Shown one piece after another: positions 19,601-27,448 of a DNA stretch of 64,000 bases. Every line of letters starts with the position of its first letter. The first letter of the stretch is position 1. Source of the stretch: an uncultured Bacteroidia bacterium (lineage in GTDB: Bacteria > Bacteroidota > Bacteroidia > NS11-12g > UBA9320); the NCBI GenBank assembly GCA_943787465.1, contig CALSMN010000009.1, forward strand, positions 57,115 to 121,114, read 5' to 3'. The notes below the pieces were generated by a model. It searched no databases and had not been told where the DNA came from. It saw only the letters and a list, made by a program, of their open reading frames with translations. A program made the position numbers and the translations under genes.

Positions 19601-22600
19601 TCTAGGGAGTGTATCAGAAGACATTATTGTTGATAGAAAACGATCAGCTGAAAACGGATTACCCATTCCAGATGGAAACTACGGGGTGGACACTGGCGAA
19701 TATGCCTTGACTCCAACAGGACAAATTATCAATAAAGCTTTTGACAATAATCCAGCTGCACGCTCAGCACAAGATATTGGTTTGGATGGAATGAATGATG
19801 ACGTAGAACGTCTGTTACTTAAAAATTATTTGGATGCTATTGAAACTAAATTTGGAAAAACATCAAAAGCATATCAATTGGCTGAAGCTGATCCCTCAGG
19901 CGATAATTACCTATATCCAAGAGATCCGGTATATGACGGGCAGAATGCTTTAGTGCTTGATCGGTATAAAAAATACAATGGATTTGATGGAAGTTCAACA
20001 CTTGACAAATTAGCAGATGGAACACCCAAATCTTCTAACACCATTCCGAATGATGAAGATATCAATCAAGACTATACCGTTAATTTAAACGAAGAGTACT
20101 TTCAATACCGAATTGAAATAGATCCTGCCCACATGAAAATAGGTGAAAATTATGTGACAGACTCTATCCGCGTTCCAGCCAACCAAATAGACCCAGGAGA
20201 ATTACCTAACGATGTTACATGGTATCAACTAAAAATCCCGATTCGTCAGTATGAGAAAAAGGTAGGAGGGATACAAGATTTTAAATCAATTCGGTTTATG
20301 CGAATGTATTTGAAAGGGTTTGAGGATAGTGTGGTTCTCCGATTTGGGAATTTACAATTGGTAAGAGCAGACTGGAGAAGGTATTTAAGTACATTAAAGT
20401 TTCCACCACGTGTGGGCCCACCAGTTGATCCAAATGATGACTCTGAATTGGTCGTTTCTACTGTAAATATTAATGAAAACAGTAAACGAAGCCCAATCCC
20501 TTATAAAGTGCCTCCTGATTTTAGTCGGGAAATAGACCCCACACAACAAGGGAATGTGCAACAAAACGAGCAGTCGTTATCAATTGCTGTGTGTAATTTA
20601 GGTAAAGAAGATGCGCGAGGGGCATATCGACCCATGGATTATGATATCCGTAACTATAAGACCCTAAAAATGTTTGTTCATGCGGAGTCTAATACCGCTC
20701 AAGATGGTGACGCAATCGCCATAATGCGTATAGGTACAGATTTAGAAAACAACTTTTATCAATATGAAATTCCCTTAAGATTAACTCCTTTAGGAAGCTC
20801 AGACCCGCAAGCCATTTGGCCTAAAGAAAATGAATTTATAGTCGATTTAGAAGAATTTTATACTTTAAAACTCAATCGACAACTGAACCAAAAAGATGAC
20901 CCTAATGGATATTACGCAGAAGTACTGCCTAGCGGTCATACCATTAGTATGGTAGGTCTACCTGATCTAAGTAATGTTAGAACCATCTTGGTTGGAGTAA
21001 AAAATGCAGCAACAAGTACAACTTCTGATCTATGTGCTGAAGTATGGTTTAATGAAATGCGGTTGGTAGACTTTGCAAATAAAGGAGGATATGCAGCTAA
21101 TGCTCGTATGGTAGCTAAACTAGCTGATTTTGCTAATGTTACGGTTTCGGGTAATTATCAATCCATTGGATTTGGGGCTATAGATAAAAAATTGAATGAT
21201 CGAAATCTGAATGAACAAATTCAATATGATATCGCATCCAATATTGAATTAGGAAAGTTTTTTTCACAAAAATCAGGGATTACAATCCCTATGTTTGTTG
21301 GGTTTAGTGAGAACATTATCAACCCTAAATTCTATCCCCTCAATCCCGATATTTTATTACGAACTGCCATTAGTAATGCCGAGTCAGCTTCTGAGAAAGA
21401 AGCTATTCGAGTAGCTGCACAAGATTATACTTCTAGGTATAGCCTCAATTTTACCAATGTCAAAAAGAATAAAACCATGTCAGGGGGTAAACCTCATTTT
21501 TATGATATCGAAAATTGGAATTATTCGTTTTCCTATCAACGAATTTTTAGACGATCTCAAGTTATCGAGAGAAATGATGCCCGAACCTATAAATCTTCAT
21601 TGGGATATAACTTCAGCCGAAAACTAAAATATTGGGAACCATTTCGAAAAAATTCAAAATTGCGTGACTTCCCAATTATTCGTGATTTTAATGTAGGATT
21701 AGGTCCTAGCAATATTAACTTTAGAGCTGATGTTAATCGTCGCTATGCAGAGATGCAAAATAGGGATAATGATAATTTTAAATCAATCGTGCCCGTGCTT
21801 TTTGATAAAACCTTCAATATTGGTCGTGTTTATGGATGGAAATGGAATTTAACCAAAAGCATCGTCGTTGATTATGCAAGTACAGCCAACTCTTGGGTAG
21901 AAGAGCCATTCGGCGAACTCAATACGGTTGAGAAAAGAGATTCATTGTGGCAGAGTTTTTGGTCACTAGGTCAGTTAAATAATTTCAATCAAAAAATCAA
22001 TGTTAATTACTCCTTACCATTAAGAAAAATTAAACCACTTGACTGGATTAAATTAACAACAAGATATAGTGCCAACTATGAATGGATGAATGCCCCCCCA
22101 GCCTCAAAGTCCCTGGGAAATACCATTCAAAATTCTAGAAGTATAGCTTACAATGGGAACTTCAATTTTGTTTCACTGTACAATAAAGTACCATTTCTGA
22201 AAAAAATCAATAATCCACCAAGAAAGAAACAATTATCTAAAGATTTAGATGATGATTTGCCCGAAGATCAGAAGCAATCAAAAGATGAACAATCAACAAC
22301 TGCTCGTGCATTATTTAAAATGCTAATGATGCTTAAACAAGCCCAGTTTGATGTTGCTTATACGGATGGGACAACTCTCCCAGGTTTCACTCCATCAATA
22401 GACTTATTTGGACAAAACTTTAATAAGAATGCTCCTGGTCTTCCCTTTATATTAGGTGCTCAAGATGAGTCGTTTAGATACAACATTGCGTCTAATGGAT
22501 TTTTGACAACGGATACCAATCAGATTGCTCGTTATCTTAATTTGAGTGCCATAGATATCAATGGTTCTGCTACCCTAGAGCCTGTAAAAGGATTTAGAAT

Positions 22601-23702
22601 TAGTGTTAATTTCACAAAAAAACAGAGTTTTAATGTCACTAGTAATTTCAGGTATAGTGAATCCTTAGGTGATTTTGACGATGTTTTTTATACAGAGGTA
22701 GGAACATTTACAACCTCCTTTGGAACATGGAATACCCTGTTCGATAAAATTAAGGATGATTATTCTTCCGATGCTTTTAATCAATTTAAAAATAATCGAT
22801 TTACCATCGCCCAACGATTACAAGCTCGTGAGTTTACAGGGAATGGGGCATATGCAGATCGATATAATGACCAATTGAATGTAATAGACGATAGCACCAG
22901 TTTCCCCCTTGGATTTAGTAATAAACATCAAGAAGTACTGGCTCACGCATTTATAGCAGCTTACAGTGGCAAAAATGCAAGTAGCATGTCTCTCAATCCA
23001 TTCAAAAATCTGCCTGTACCCAACTGGCGAGTTAGCTATAACGGACTAACTCAACTGGATATGTTTAAAGATATTTTTAGCAATATTTCCATATCACATG
23101 GATATTCGAGTACCTTAAATATTAGCTCATTTCAACGTCCACCTCAGTATGGCACAGACTCCTTACTCAGTGGAGCCAATTTGGAAACACAATATCGATT
23201 TAATAGCGGTATTTCTATAATTGAGCGACTAACACCTTTGATTGGTATTGATGTTACCACCAAAGAAGGATTAACCGCTAAATTTGAGTACAAAACATCA
23301 CGAAACTTACAGTTAAATGTAATCTCAGCAAGAATGGTAGAGGTTAGGAATAAAGAAGTTGTCATCGGTGCAGGCTTCAGAACCACAGGTTTACGTTTGC
23401 CTATAAAGATGAATGGCAGTAGAGTAATTTTAAGAAATGATTTAAATATCCGTTTTGATTTCTCTATACGTGATGGTGTAACGGTAGTTAGAACCTTAGA
23501 AGGGAACAATGGTGAAGATAGTAATATCCCTACAGCTGGTATTCGTACGGTGAGTATACGACCATCTATTGATTATAAAATCAGTGATGTTCTGAACCTA
23601 CGCATGTTCTATAACAGAAATTCGAACAACCCAGTAACGAGTAACTCTTTTCCCTCAGCATTAACAGATTTTGGGGCATCTATTCGATATACACTTCAAT
23701 AA
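16656..23702 (+). CDS. sprA: T9SS outer-membrane translocon SprA
   Basis: SprA is the giant outer-membrane beta-barrel that forms the protein-conducting channel of type IX secretion and is needed for gliding and for export of SprB-like adhesins. The 2348 residues are in the usual 2300-2500 range. The start is TTG at 16656 (KRKSIIAATQQSIQAM), with a hydrophobic signal core LFLCVCLFSASSVSA; an ATG at 16704 would give a shorter signal and cannot be excluded. Typical SprA text includes GTSYLDDFEGAETPYDL, the WYNIDPIF segment, YDIENWNYSFSYQRIFRR and C-terminal barrel strands ending GASIRYTLQ. The frame is intact over 7 kb. Its presence explains the sorting domains on the cargo genes at 36.8-62.6 kb. 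Confidence 0.95.
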   Translation: MKRKSIIAATQQSIQAMLFLCVCLFSASSVSAQRDSVGTDGEKSPITIDFKDPPNIKTIYNYDAKTGNYLEILTIGGKPVGAPKVLTLGAYLQAKEKQEKEAYYRKKSNADNYVKGGGIIPKIAVTPEIFDKVFGGGIIDIKPTGSAEVTFGGRYNKVENPTYAIRQQRNGQFDFGMKMQLNVTGQIGDRLKLNWNYDTEATFEFENQMKLNWGGGEDDIIKNIELGNVSLPLNGSLIQGGRNLFGVKTQLQFGKLKVAVIATQDKGETKETEVTGGAQVSKYDIQAHNYDVNRHYFLSHYFANNYNNALSRIPIISSNIQVNYVEVWVTNRNNAVGNSRNIMGFMDLGENESNVYRSWISGNGNPYPDNSHSNLYVDFIQGQEFCNPSDVRLELGTDYECLSNARKLNANEFTFHPTLGYISLNQSLNNDEVLMVAYEYTANGANYQVGDLTIDNPQTTGANSHLNLKLLKHSTIKPNLPAWDLMMKNIYSLNTYNLQREDFTMNVVYADDPSGADLNYLPVDPTEIEIKDKQLITVLNLDKINKQQEAKPDGVFDLIDGITIDALKGRIIFPVREPFGQFLREKFKDQVSADYYAFDSLYRTTKWNAEQDLKHNKFFLRGTFKGSSSDQIRLQCYNISRGSVRVTANGNALNEGSDYTVDYQLGTVKIINQGILNSGAAIKATCESNSLINIQQKSLVGTRLDYKHSDKLLLGATFMHMSERPLTNKVNIGEEPLRNSIWGLDGSYNTESRMLTRWVDKIPFIETKEKSTISITGEFAHLIPHKAKTQGDKGTSYLDDFEGAETPYDLKYVRSWYMASTPQGQPELFPETANPLNADSSYNSKRANLAWYNIDPIFQNSSKQTPENITTTEMSSHWVRTVVQKEIFPNLELQQGQPQQLPTLDLSYYPRERGQYNFNTENLLENGKFSNPEENWGGIMRRIETNDFEATNIDYIEIWLMDPFVYSKYNATKHSIGQLYINLGSVSEDIIVDRKRSAENGLPIPDGNYGVDTGEYALTPTGQIINKAFDNNPAARSAQDIGLDGMNDDVERLLLKNYLDAIETKFGKTSKAYQLAEADPSGDNYLYPRDPVYDGQNALVLDRYKKYNGFDGSSTLDKLADGTPKSSNTIPNDEDINQDYTVNLNEEYFQYRIEIDPAHMKIGENYVTDSIRVPANQIDPGELPNDVTWYQLKIPIRQYEKKVGGIQDFKSIRFMRMYLKGFEDSVVLRFGNLQLVRADWRRYLSTLKFPPRVGPPVDPNDDSELVVSTVNINENSKRSPIPYKVPPDFSREIDPTQQGNVQQNEQSLSIAVCNLGKEDARGAYRPMDYDIRNYKTLKMFVHAESNTAQDGDAIAIMRIGTDLENNFYQYEIPLRLTPLGSSDPQAIWPKENEFIVDLEEFYTLKLNRQLNQKDDPNGYYAEVLPSGHTISMVGLPDLSNVRTILVGVKNAATSTTSDLCAEVWFNEMRLVDFANKGGYAANARMVAKLADFANVTVSGNYQSIGFGAIDKKLNDRNLNEQIQYDIASNIELGKFFSQKSGITIPMFVGFSENIINPKFYPLNPDILLRTAISNAESASEKEAIRVAAQDYTSRYSLNFTNVKKNKTMSGGKPHFYDIENWNYSFSYQRIFRRSQVIERNDARTYKSSLGYNFSRKLKYWEPFRKNSKLRDFPIIRDFNVGLGPSNINFRADVNRRYAEMQNRDNDNFKSIVPVLFDKTFNIGRVYGWKWNLTKSIVVDYASTANSWVEEPFGELNTVEKRDSLWQSFWSLGQLNNFNQKINVNYSLPLRKIKPLDWIKLTTRYSANYEWMNAPPASKSLGNTIQNSRSIAYNGNFNFVSLYNKVPFLKKINNPPRKKQLSKDLDDDLPEDQKQSKDEQSTTARALFKMLMMLKQAQFDVAYTDGTTLPGFTPSIDLFGQNFNKNAPGLPFILGAQDESFRYNIASNGFLTTDTNQIARYLNLSAIDINGSATLEPVKGFRISVNFTKKQSFNVTSNFRYSESLGDFDDVFYTEVGTFTTSFGTWNTLFDKIKDDYSSDAFNQFKNNRFTIAQRLQAREFTGNGAYADRYNDQLNVIDDSTSFPLGFSNKHQEVLAHAFIAAYSGKNASSMSLNPFKNLPVPNWRVSYNGLTQLDMFKDIFSNISISHGYSSTLNISSFQRPPQYGTDSLLSGANLETQYRFNSGISIIERLTPLIGIDVTTKEGLTAKFEYKTSRNLQLNVISARMVEVRNKEVVIGAGFRTTGLRLPIKMNGSRVILRNDLNIRFDFSIRDGVTVVRTLEGNNGEDSNIPTAGIRTVSIRPSIDYKISDVLNLRMFYNRNSNNPVTSNSFPSALTDFGASIRYTLQ

Positions 23703-23731
23703 AAAAGAATTACAATGTTGCAAGACTTTTA

Positions 23732-23745
23732 GTCGGGATGAGAGG
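23732..23745. repeat. Direct repeat of the tRNA-Pro 3' end
   Basis: GTCGGGATGAGAGG occurs here and again at 23907-23920, where it is the 3' end of tRNA-Pro. The 161 bp between the copies hold no gene. It could be a relic attachment site of an element that once used this tRNA, or a decayed tRNA copy. Confidence 0.5.
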
Positions 23746-23870
23746 TTTATTTTATGATCTGAATTCCCCTTTGTGAGGGAATACAATATATCGTCTGTAG
23801 CTCCTTTCTCGCTAGCATTCTTTTTATTTAGCGACTCATTCAAGCTCAAAGTTTGACTCGATGTCAAATA

Positions 23871-23903
23871 ATAAGTCTGATTCATTTCATGAACCAGACT
23901 TAT
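23871..23903 (-). terminator. Terminator hairpin after tRNA-Pro
   Basis: ATAAGTCTG (23871-23879) pairs with CAGACTTAT (23895-23903), extended by an inner TTCAT/ATGAA stem with a three-base loop. It begins five bases after the tRNA 3' end in the direction of transcription and is followed by ATTATTT, so it is probably the tRNA transcript terminator. Confidence 0.6.
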
Positions 23904-23907
23904 ATTG

Positions 23908-23982
23908 TCGGGATGAGAGGATTCGAACCTCCGATCTCTGGTCCCCCAGACCAGCACTTTAACCGGACTAAGCTACATCCCG
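23908..23982 (-). tRNA. tRNA-Pro (anticodon GGG)
   Basis: Read on the minus strand, the acceptor 5' strand CGGGATG pairs with CATCCCG, followed by discriminator A. The D-arm region is TAGCTTAGTCCGG. The anticodon stem CTGGT/ACCAG encloses the loop CTGGGGG, giving anticodon GGG. The T-arm is GGAGGTTCGAATCCTCT. CCA is not encoded. The 75-nt length and all four arms are normal. Confidence 0.95.
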
Positions 23983-24076
23983 TTTTATCGAGTGCAAATA
24001 ACTACAAATAAATAGAATTCAAAAAGTCTATTATTCTAAAAGGTTTTTAAAAAATATTGCATCTTTGAATATTGAT

Positions 24077-24739
24077 ATGATCAATCAAAAGTTATTTTCA
24101 TTTTTAACTCAGTTAGCCAAACACAATAACCGGGATTGGTTTCACGAACATAAACACGACTATGTTGAAACGCGTAAAATGGTCGTTGATTTTTCCATTG
24201 AAATGGAGCAACGACTAAATAGGACCGACGCTATTGAGTTAACTAAATTATTCCGCATCAATAGAGATGTACGTTTTAGTTCAGATAAGTCACCATATAA
24301 AATAAATATGAGTGGATATTTTAAACGGTTAGGGGCCGAACGTAGAGGTAGTTACTACTTTAGTATAGAGCCTGGGAATACGGTTGTAGGGGGTGGTTTT
24401 TATGATCCCAATAAAGATGATCTGTATCGAATTCGGAAAGAATTGGAAATGGATAATCGCATTGAATCTATTGTTAGTGATCCATTATTTAAAAGGTATT
24501 TTGGAACACTGTTAGGTAATGCTGTGGCCACTGCTCCTCGACATTTTGATAAACACCATCCCCATATACACTGGATTAGAAAAAAACAATTTTATGCTTT
24601 TAGAACGTTTTCAGACGATGAAGTGATGCATTCTTCTTTTCCTGATGAAGTTCAAAAAACATACCAAGCACTTCGTCCATTTTTCAACTACATGAGTGAA
24701 GTGTTAACGACCGATTTAAATGGGGAATCTATTTTATAA
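24077..24739 (+). CDS. DUF2461 domain-containing protein
   Basis: A 220-residue soluble protein of the DUF2461/TIGR02453 family, widespread but uncharacterised. Recognisable blocks are FLTQLAKHNNRDWFHEHK (FLxxLxxNNxRxWFxxxK), LFRINRDVRFSSDKSPYK (the conserved RxxRDxRFSxDKxPYK), GSYYFSIEPGNTVVGGGFYDP, and LYRIRKELEMDN. The ATG at 24077 is chosen over a TTG at 24065. It overlaps the convergent TonB-dependent receptor by 6 bp. Function unknown. Confidence 0.9.
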   Translation: MINQKLFSFLTQLAKHNNRDWFHEHKHDYVETRKMVVDFSIEMEQRLNRTDAIELTKLFRINRDVRFSSDKSPYKINMSGYFKRLGAERRGSYYFSIEPGNTVVGGGFYDPNKDDLYRIRKELEMDNRIESIVSDPLFKRYFGTLLGNAVATAPRHFDKHHPHIHWIRKKQFYAFRTFSDDEVMHSSFPDEVQKTYQALRPFFNYMSEVLTTDLNGESIL

Positions 24740-27184
24740 AGTAACACCCATTTTTACCATCCAATTAAATCCTGCCATAGGATAAATATAGTTGAAGTCC
24801 TGTCTTTGGTTGTCAATAAAACCACTAAAGGTGTATCCGTTTGGCGAATAATACGTATTAAAAATATTATTTAGATAGATTCCGACAGTGAGTTTTTGTA
24901 GGCCTTTAATCTCTTGATTTTGATAATCCAAAGACCAATCGGAGGTGAAGAAAGCAGGAAGACTTCGATCATTATGTTGAGTATTATCCAGATATTGTTT
25001 GCTCACATATTTATTTTGACTGGTTATTGTAAAACTTGGATGTATTTGAAAACTTAAATACATTGCCGCAATAGCATTCGGAGAGAATGAAATATCGGTA
25101 TGGGTATAGACTTGCTCTCTTGTGGTATATGGGGAGGTCCACTCTCCAACGTATTCTGTGAATTTATCTATCTTATTTTTCGATAAAGTCAGATTACCTC
25201 CAACTTGGGACTTTTTGGATAACGGGAATTGACCTTCAATTTCAACTCCTCTACGGTAACTACTCTCCACATTGGTCCGAATAGCTTCACCTACATCATT
25301 CACCGCACCAGTAAGAACCAACTGATTGGTATAATCCATTGAGTAGAAATTGATATGTAGTTGACTTCTATTTTTGGCATATTTTAAACCCAATTCGATA
25401 TTATTTAATGCTTCATTCTTAGGCCATTGAGAGGGTTTATTATTTCTAAAATCATCCCTTACCGGTTCTCGATTTCCCTGTGCAAAAACACTATATACAA
25501 TGTAATTTTTATGAACATAGCTAAACCCTATTTTAGGGTTAAAAAATCTGTAATTCACCGTTTGATTTGATAAGTTAAGGCTATCATCCAGTCCCTCAAA
25601 TGAATAATGAATAGCTCGATATTGAAGGTCTAAATAGGGGATGAAATTCCGATAATTATAACTCATTTTCAGGTAAGCGTTACCGTCTGTTTTTAGTGAT
25701 ATATTATCGTAATATCGCTGCTTGATATCCTCGTAATCGGTGAAGGATGTGGCAATGACCTCACCAAAATGAGCTCCTTTGTACGAATTGAAACCTATTC
25801 CAGCATGGAGGTCTAGTTTATTCTTCTGAAAATGGAGGCTGGTCAGTCCACCTGCCAGAGTATTATCCAACCATCTTCTTCGTATGAGATCGGCCTCTGT
25901 AAAGGTATCCTTATTTACAATTGTACTATCCATTCCATAATTTTCTAAATTTTCATTGGCCTTAAACTGTTCGAAATACCCTTTGCCAGTGGTGATATAG
26001 GCAGCAGAATTCCATTGTAAAAATGGAGAGATAGTATGATCAAAGAAAAATTGGTAGTGATTTTGATTGTATTGATCTATTTCGTTTTCATAGGTATAGG
26101 CATTATACGTTTTATTGGGGCTATTTTGTAAATGATTGAGATCATTTCCAGTAATGTATAAAGAAGAAATATACCGGTTAAGGGAAGCAATATCCCCATT
26201 AAATTTAGGTTCTGGAATCCCATTCCAAGCTTGATAGGTACGTTCTTGTCCCAGCATAATATTGGCTTTAAAAACCGATTTTTCCCCATATTTTGCTGCT
26301 GTTAGGTTGGCAGAATGGAGATTCGTTTCGGCTCGATCAATAAAGCCATCGCTATGTATCATACTCCCCCTCAATTGTATGGCCCAATTATTTTTCAATC
26401 GTCCCGTACCGTAGTTTAGTGAAAGTCGTTGGGTGTTAAAACTTCCGGAGCCTAGAGAAATTTGAGTAAATGCTCGGGGGGATAAATCTGCTGTTCTAAT
26501 ATTCACACTTGCCCCAAAAGCAGCAGCTCCGTGGGTACTGGTTCCGATGCCTCGTTGAATTTGAACACTCTCTGTCGAGCTAGCAATGTCAGGCATATTC
26601 ACCCAATACATCCCTTGGCTTTCCGCATCATTAATTGGAATTCCATTAACGGTTACATTTACTCTAGTGGGGTCTATTCCACGTACGCGTATACCCGTGT
26701 ACCCAATACCGTTTCCAGCGTCAGAGGATACCACGGTGCTTGGTGTCATGTTTAATAAGAATGGAAAATCTTTACTTTGATCGAGTTGCATAATCTCTTC
26801 TTTATTTAGATTGGTAAATGTGGTTGGAGAAAAATCATGGGCTCTTACAGACGTAATTATAGCGGCATCTAAATAATCCATAGCGGGATTTAAAAAGAAA
26901 ATCTTTCCAGATCTTTGACCAGTTAAGTCTAGTGAATCTTGATAGATTTCATATCCAATATGACTAATGGTTAAGGCATATATCCCAGATGGGATGTCCA
27001 TTAAATTTAGTGTTCCGTTGTTTGTGGAGTAACCAGAATAGGTGAGACTTTTGTTTCTTAATTGCACAAAGGCAGCATCAATAGACGCATAATCTTTGGC
27101 ATTTTTGAGTTGTGCTGTAAAGTTTTGGCCATATGATGTCATTGTTATGATAACAATCGTGAGGATAAGTGTGATTTTTTTCAT
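24734..27184 (-). CDS. TonB-dependent outer-membrane receptor, probably for thiamine
   Basis: From the ATG at 27184 the protein is 816 residues with signal peptide MKKITLILTIVIITMTSYG. A carboxypeptidase-regulatory-like N-terminal domain follows (SIDAAFVQLRNKSLTYSGYS to YALTISHIGYE), then a plug domain (DFPFLLNMTPSTVVSSDAG, IGYTGIRVRGIDPTRVNVTV, GIPINDAESQGMYWVNMPD, IQRGIGTSTHGAAAFGASV) and a 22-strand barrel ending GFNWMVKMGVTL. It takes up a substrate through the outer membrane using TonB energy. The TPP riboswitch immediately upstream points to thiamine or a thiamine precursor; the sequence itself does not name the ligand. The longer start at 27226 would lie within the riboswitch leader and is rejected. 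Confidence 0.9.
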   Translation of the reverse strand: MKKITLILTIVIITMTSYGQNFTAQLKNAKDYASIDAAFVQLRNKSLTYSGYSTNNGTLNLMDIPSGIYALTISHIGYEIYQDSLDLTGQRSGKIFFLNPAMDYLDAAIITSVRAHDFSPTTFTNLNKEEIMQLDQSKDFPFLLNMTPSTVVSSDAGNGIGYTGIRVRGIDPTRVNVTVNGIPINDAESQGMYWVNMPDIASSTESVQIQRGIGTSTHGAAAFGASVNIRTADLSPRAFTQISLGSGSFNTQRLSLNYGTGRLKNNWAIQLRGSMIHSDGFIDRAETNLHSANLTAAKYGEKSVFKANIMLGQERTYQAWNGIPEPKFNGDIASLNRYISSLYITGNDLNHLQNSPNKTYNAYTYENEIDQYNQNHYQFFFDHTISPFLQWNSAAYITTGKGYFEQFKANENLENYGMDSTIVNKDTFTEADLIRRRWLDNTLAGGLTSLHFQKNKLDLHAGIGFNSYKGAHFGEVIATSFTDYEDIKQRYYDNISLKTDGNAYLKMSYNYRNFIPYLDLQYRAIHYSFEGLDDSLNLSNQTVNYRFFNPKIGFSYVHKNYIVYSVFAQGNREPVRDDFRNNKPSQWPKNEALNNIELGLKYAKNRSQLHINFYSMDYTNQLVLTGAVNDVGEAIRTNVESSYRRGVEIEGQFPLSKKSQVGGNLTLSKNKIDKFTEYVGEWTSPYTTREQVYTHTDISFSPNAIAAMYLSFQIHPSFTITSQNKYVSKQYLDNTQHNDRSLPAFFTSDWSLDYQNQEIKGLQKLTVGIYLNNIFNTYYSPNGYTFSGFIDNQRQDFNYIYPMAGFNWMVKMGVTL

Positions 27185-27210
27185 TCCTGTGTATTTTTTT
27201 TTAAACAGGA
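27185..27210 (-). promoter_or_regulatory. RBS-sequestering hairpin downstream of the TPP riboswitch
   Basis: On the minus strand TCCTGT (from 27210) is the exact complement of ACAGGA (ending at 27185), which directly precedes the ATG at 27184. Pairing would hide the ribosome binding site in a stem with an A-rich loop. Placed between the aptamer and the start codon, it is the likely expression platform for translational control. Confidence 0.55.
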
Positions 27211-27231
27211 GTGTAGAGTGATACATGATTT

Positions 27232-27323
27232 GTTTCCTACGGTAGCATTATCTACATCAGGTCTCATTGGTAAACCAATATGGGTATCATCTCAGCATTT
27301 TGCCCTGGCAAAAGCACCCCTTT
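27232..27323 (-). ncRNA. TPP riboswitch (THI element)
   Basis: Read on the minus strand, the conserved segments occur in order: AAAGGGGTGC, GCTGAGAT, ACCC, ACCTGAT, GATAATGC, and GTAGG. These are the invariant pyrimidine-sensor and pyrophosphate-sensor helices of the thiamine pyrophosphate aptamer. The variable arm is the short hairpin ATTGGTTTACCAAT. It sits about 50 nt upstream of the TonB receptor start codon, so high TPP should turn the receptor off. Confidence 0.93.
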
Positions 27324-27420
27324 ATTTATATGCAATATTAAAATAATATTTAAGATTTAACTTATTGTTTTCTCTCCTCACAATTTATGCCCAGTATTCG
27401 TGTAAGTAGATACATCAACA

Positions 27421-27428
27421 TAAATTTG
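27421..27428 (+). promoter_or_regulatory. -7 promoter element of purL
   Basis: TAAATTTG, a TAnnTTTG match, 20 bp before the purL ATG at 27449. The position expected for the -33 element reads TTCG rather than TTG. Confidence 0.45.
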
Positions 27429-27448
27429 TAGTTTATAAAACATTGCAC

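Noticed and set aside
23661..23957. 98-codon minus-strand frame across the sprA end and tRNA-Pro
   Set aside because: It reads through the tRNA and its terminator and matches no protein; it is a chance frame.
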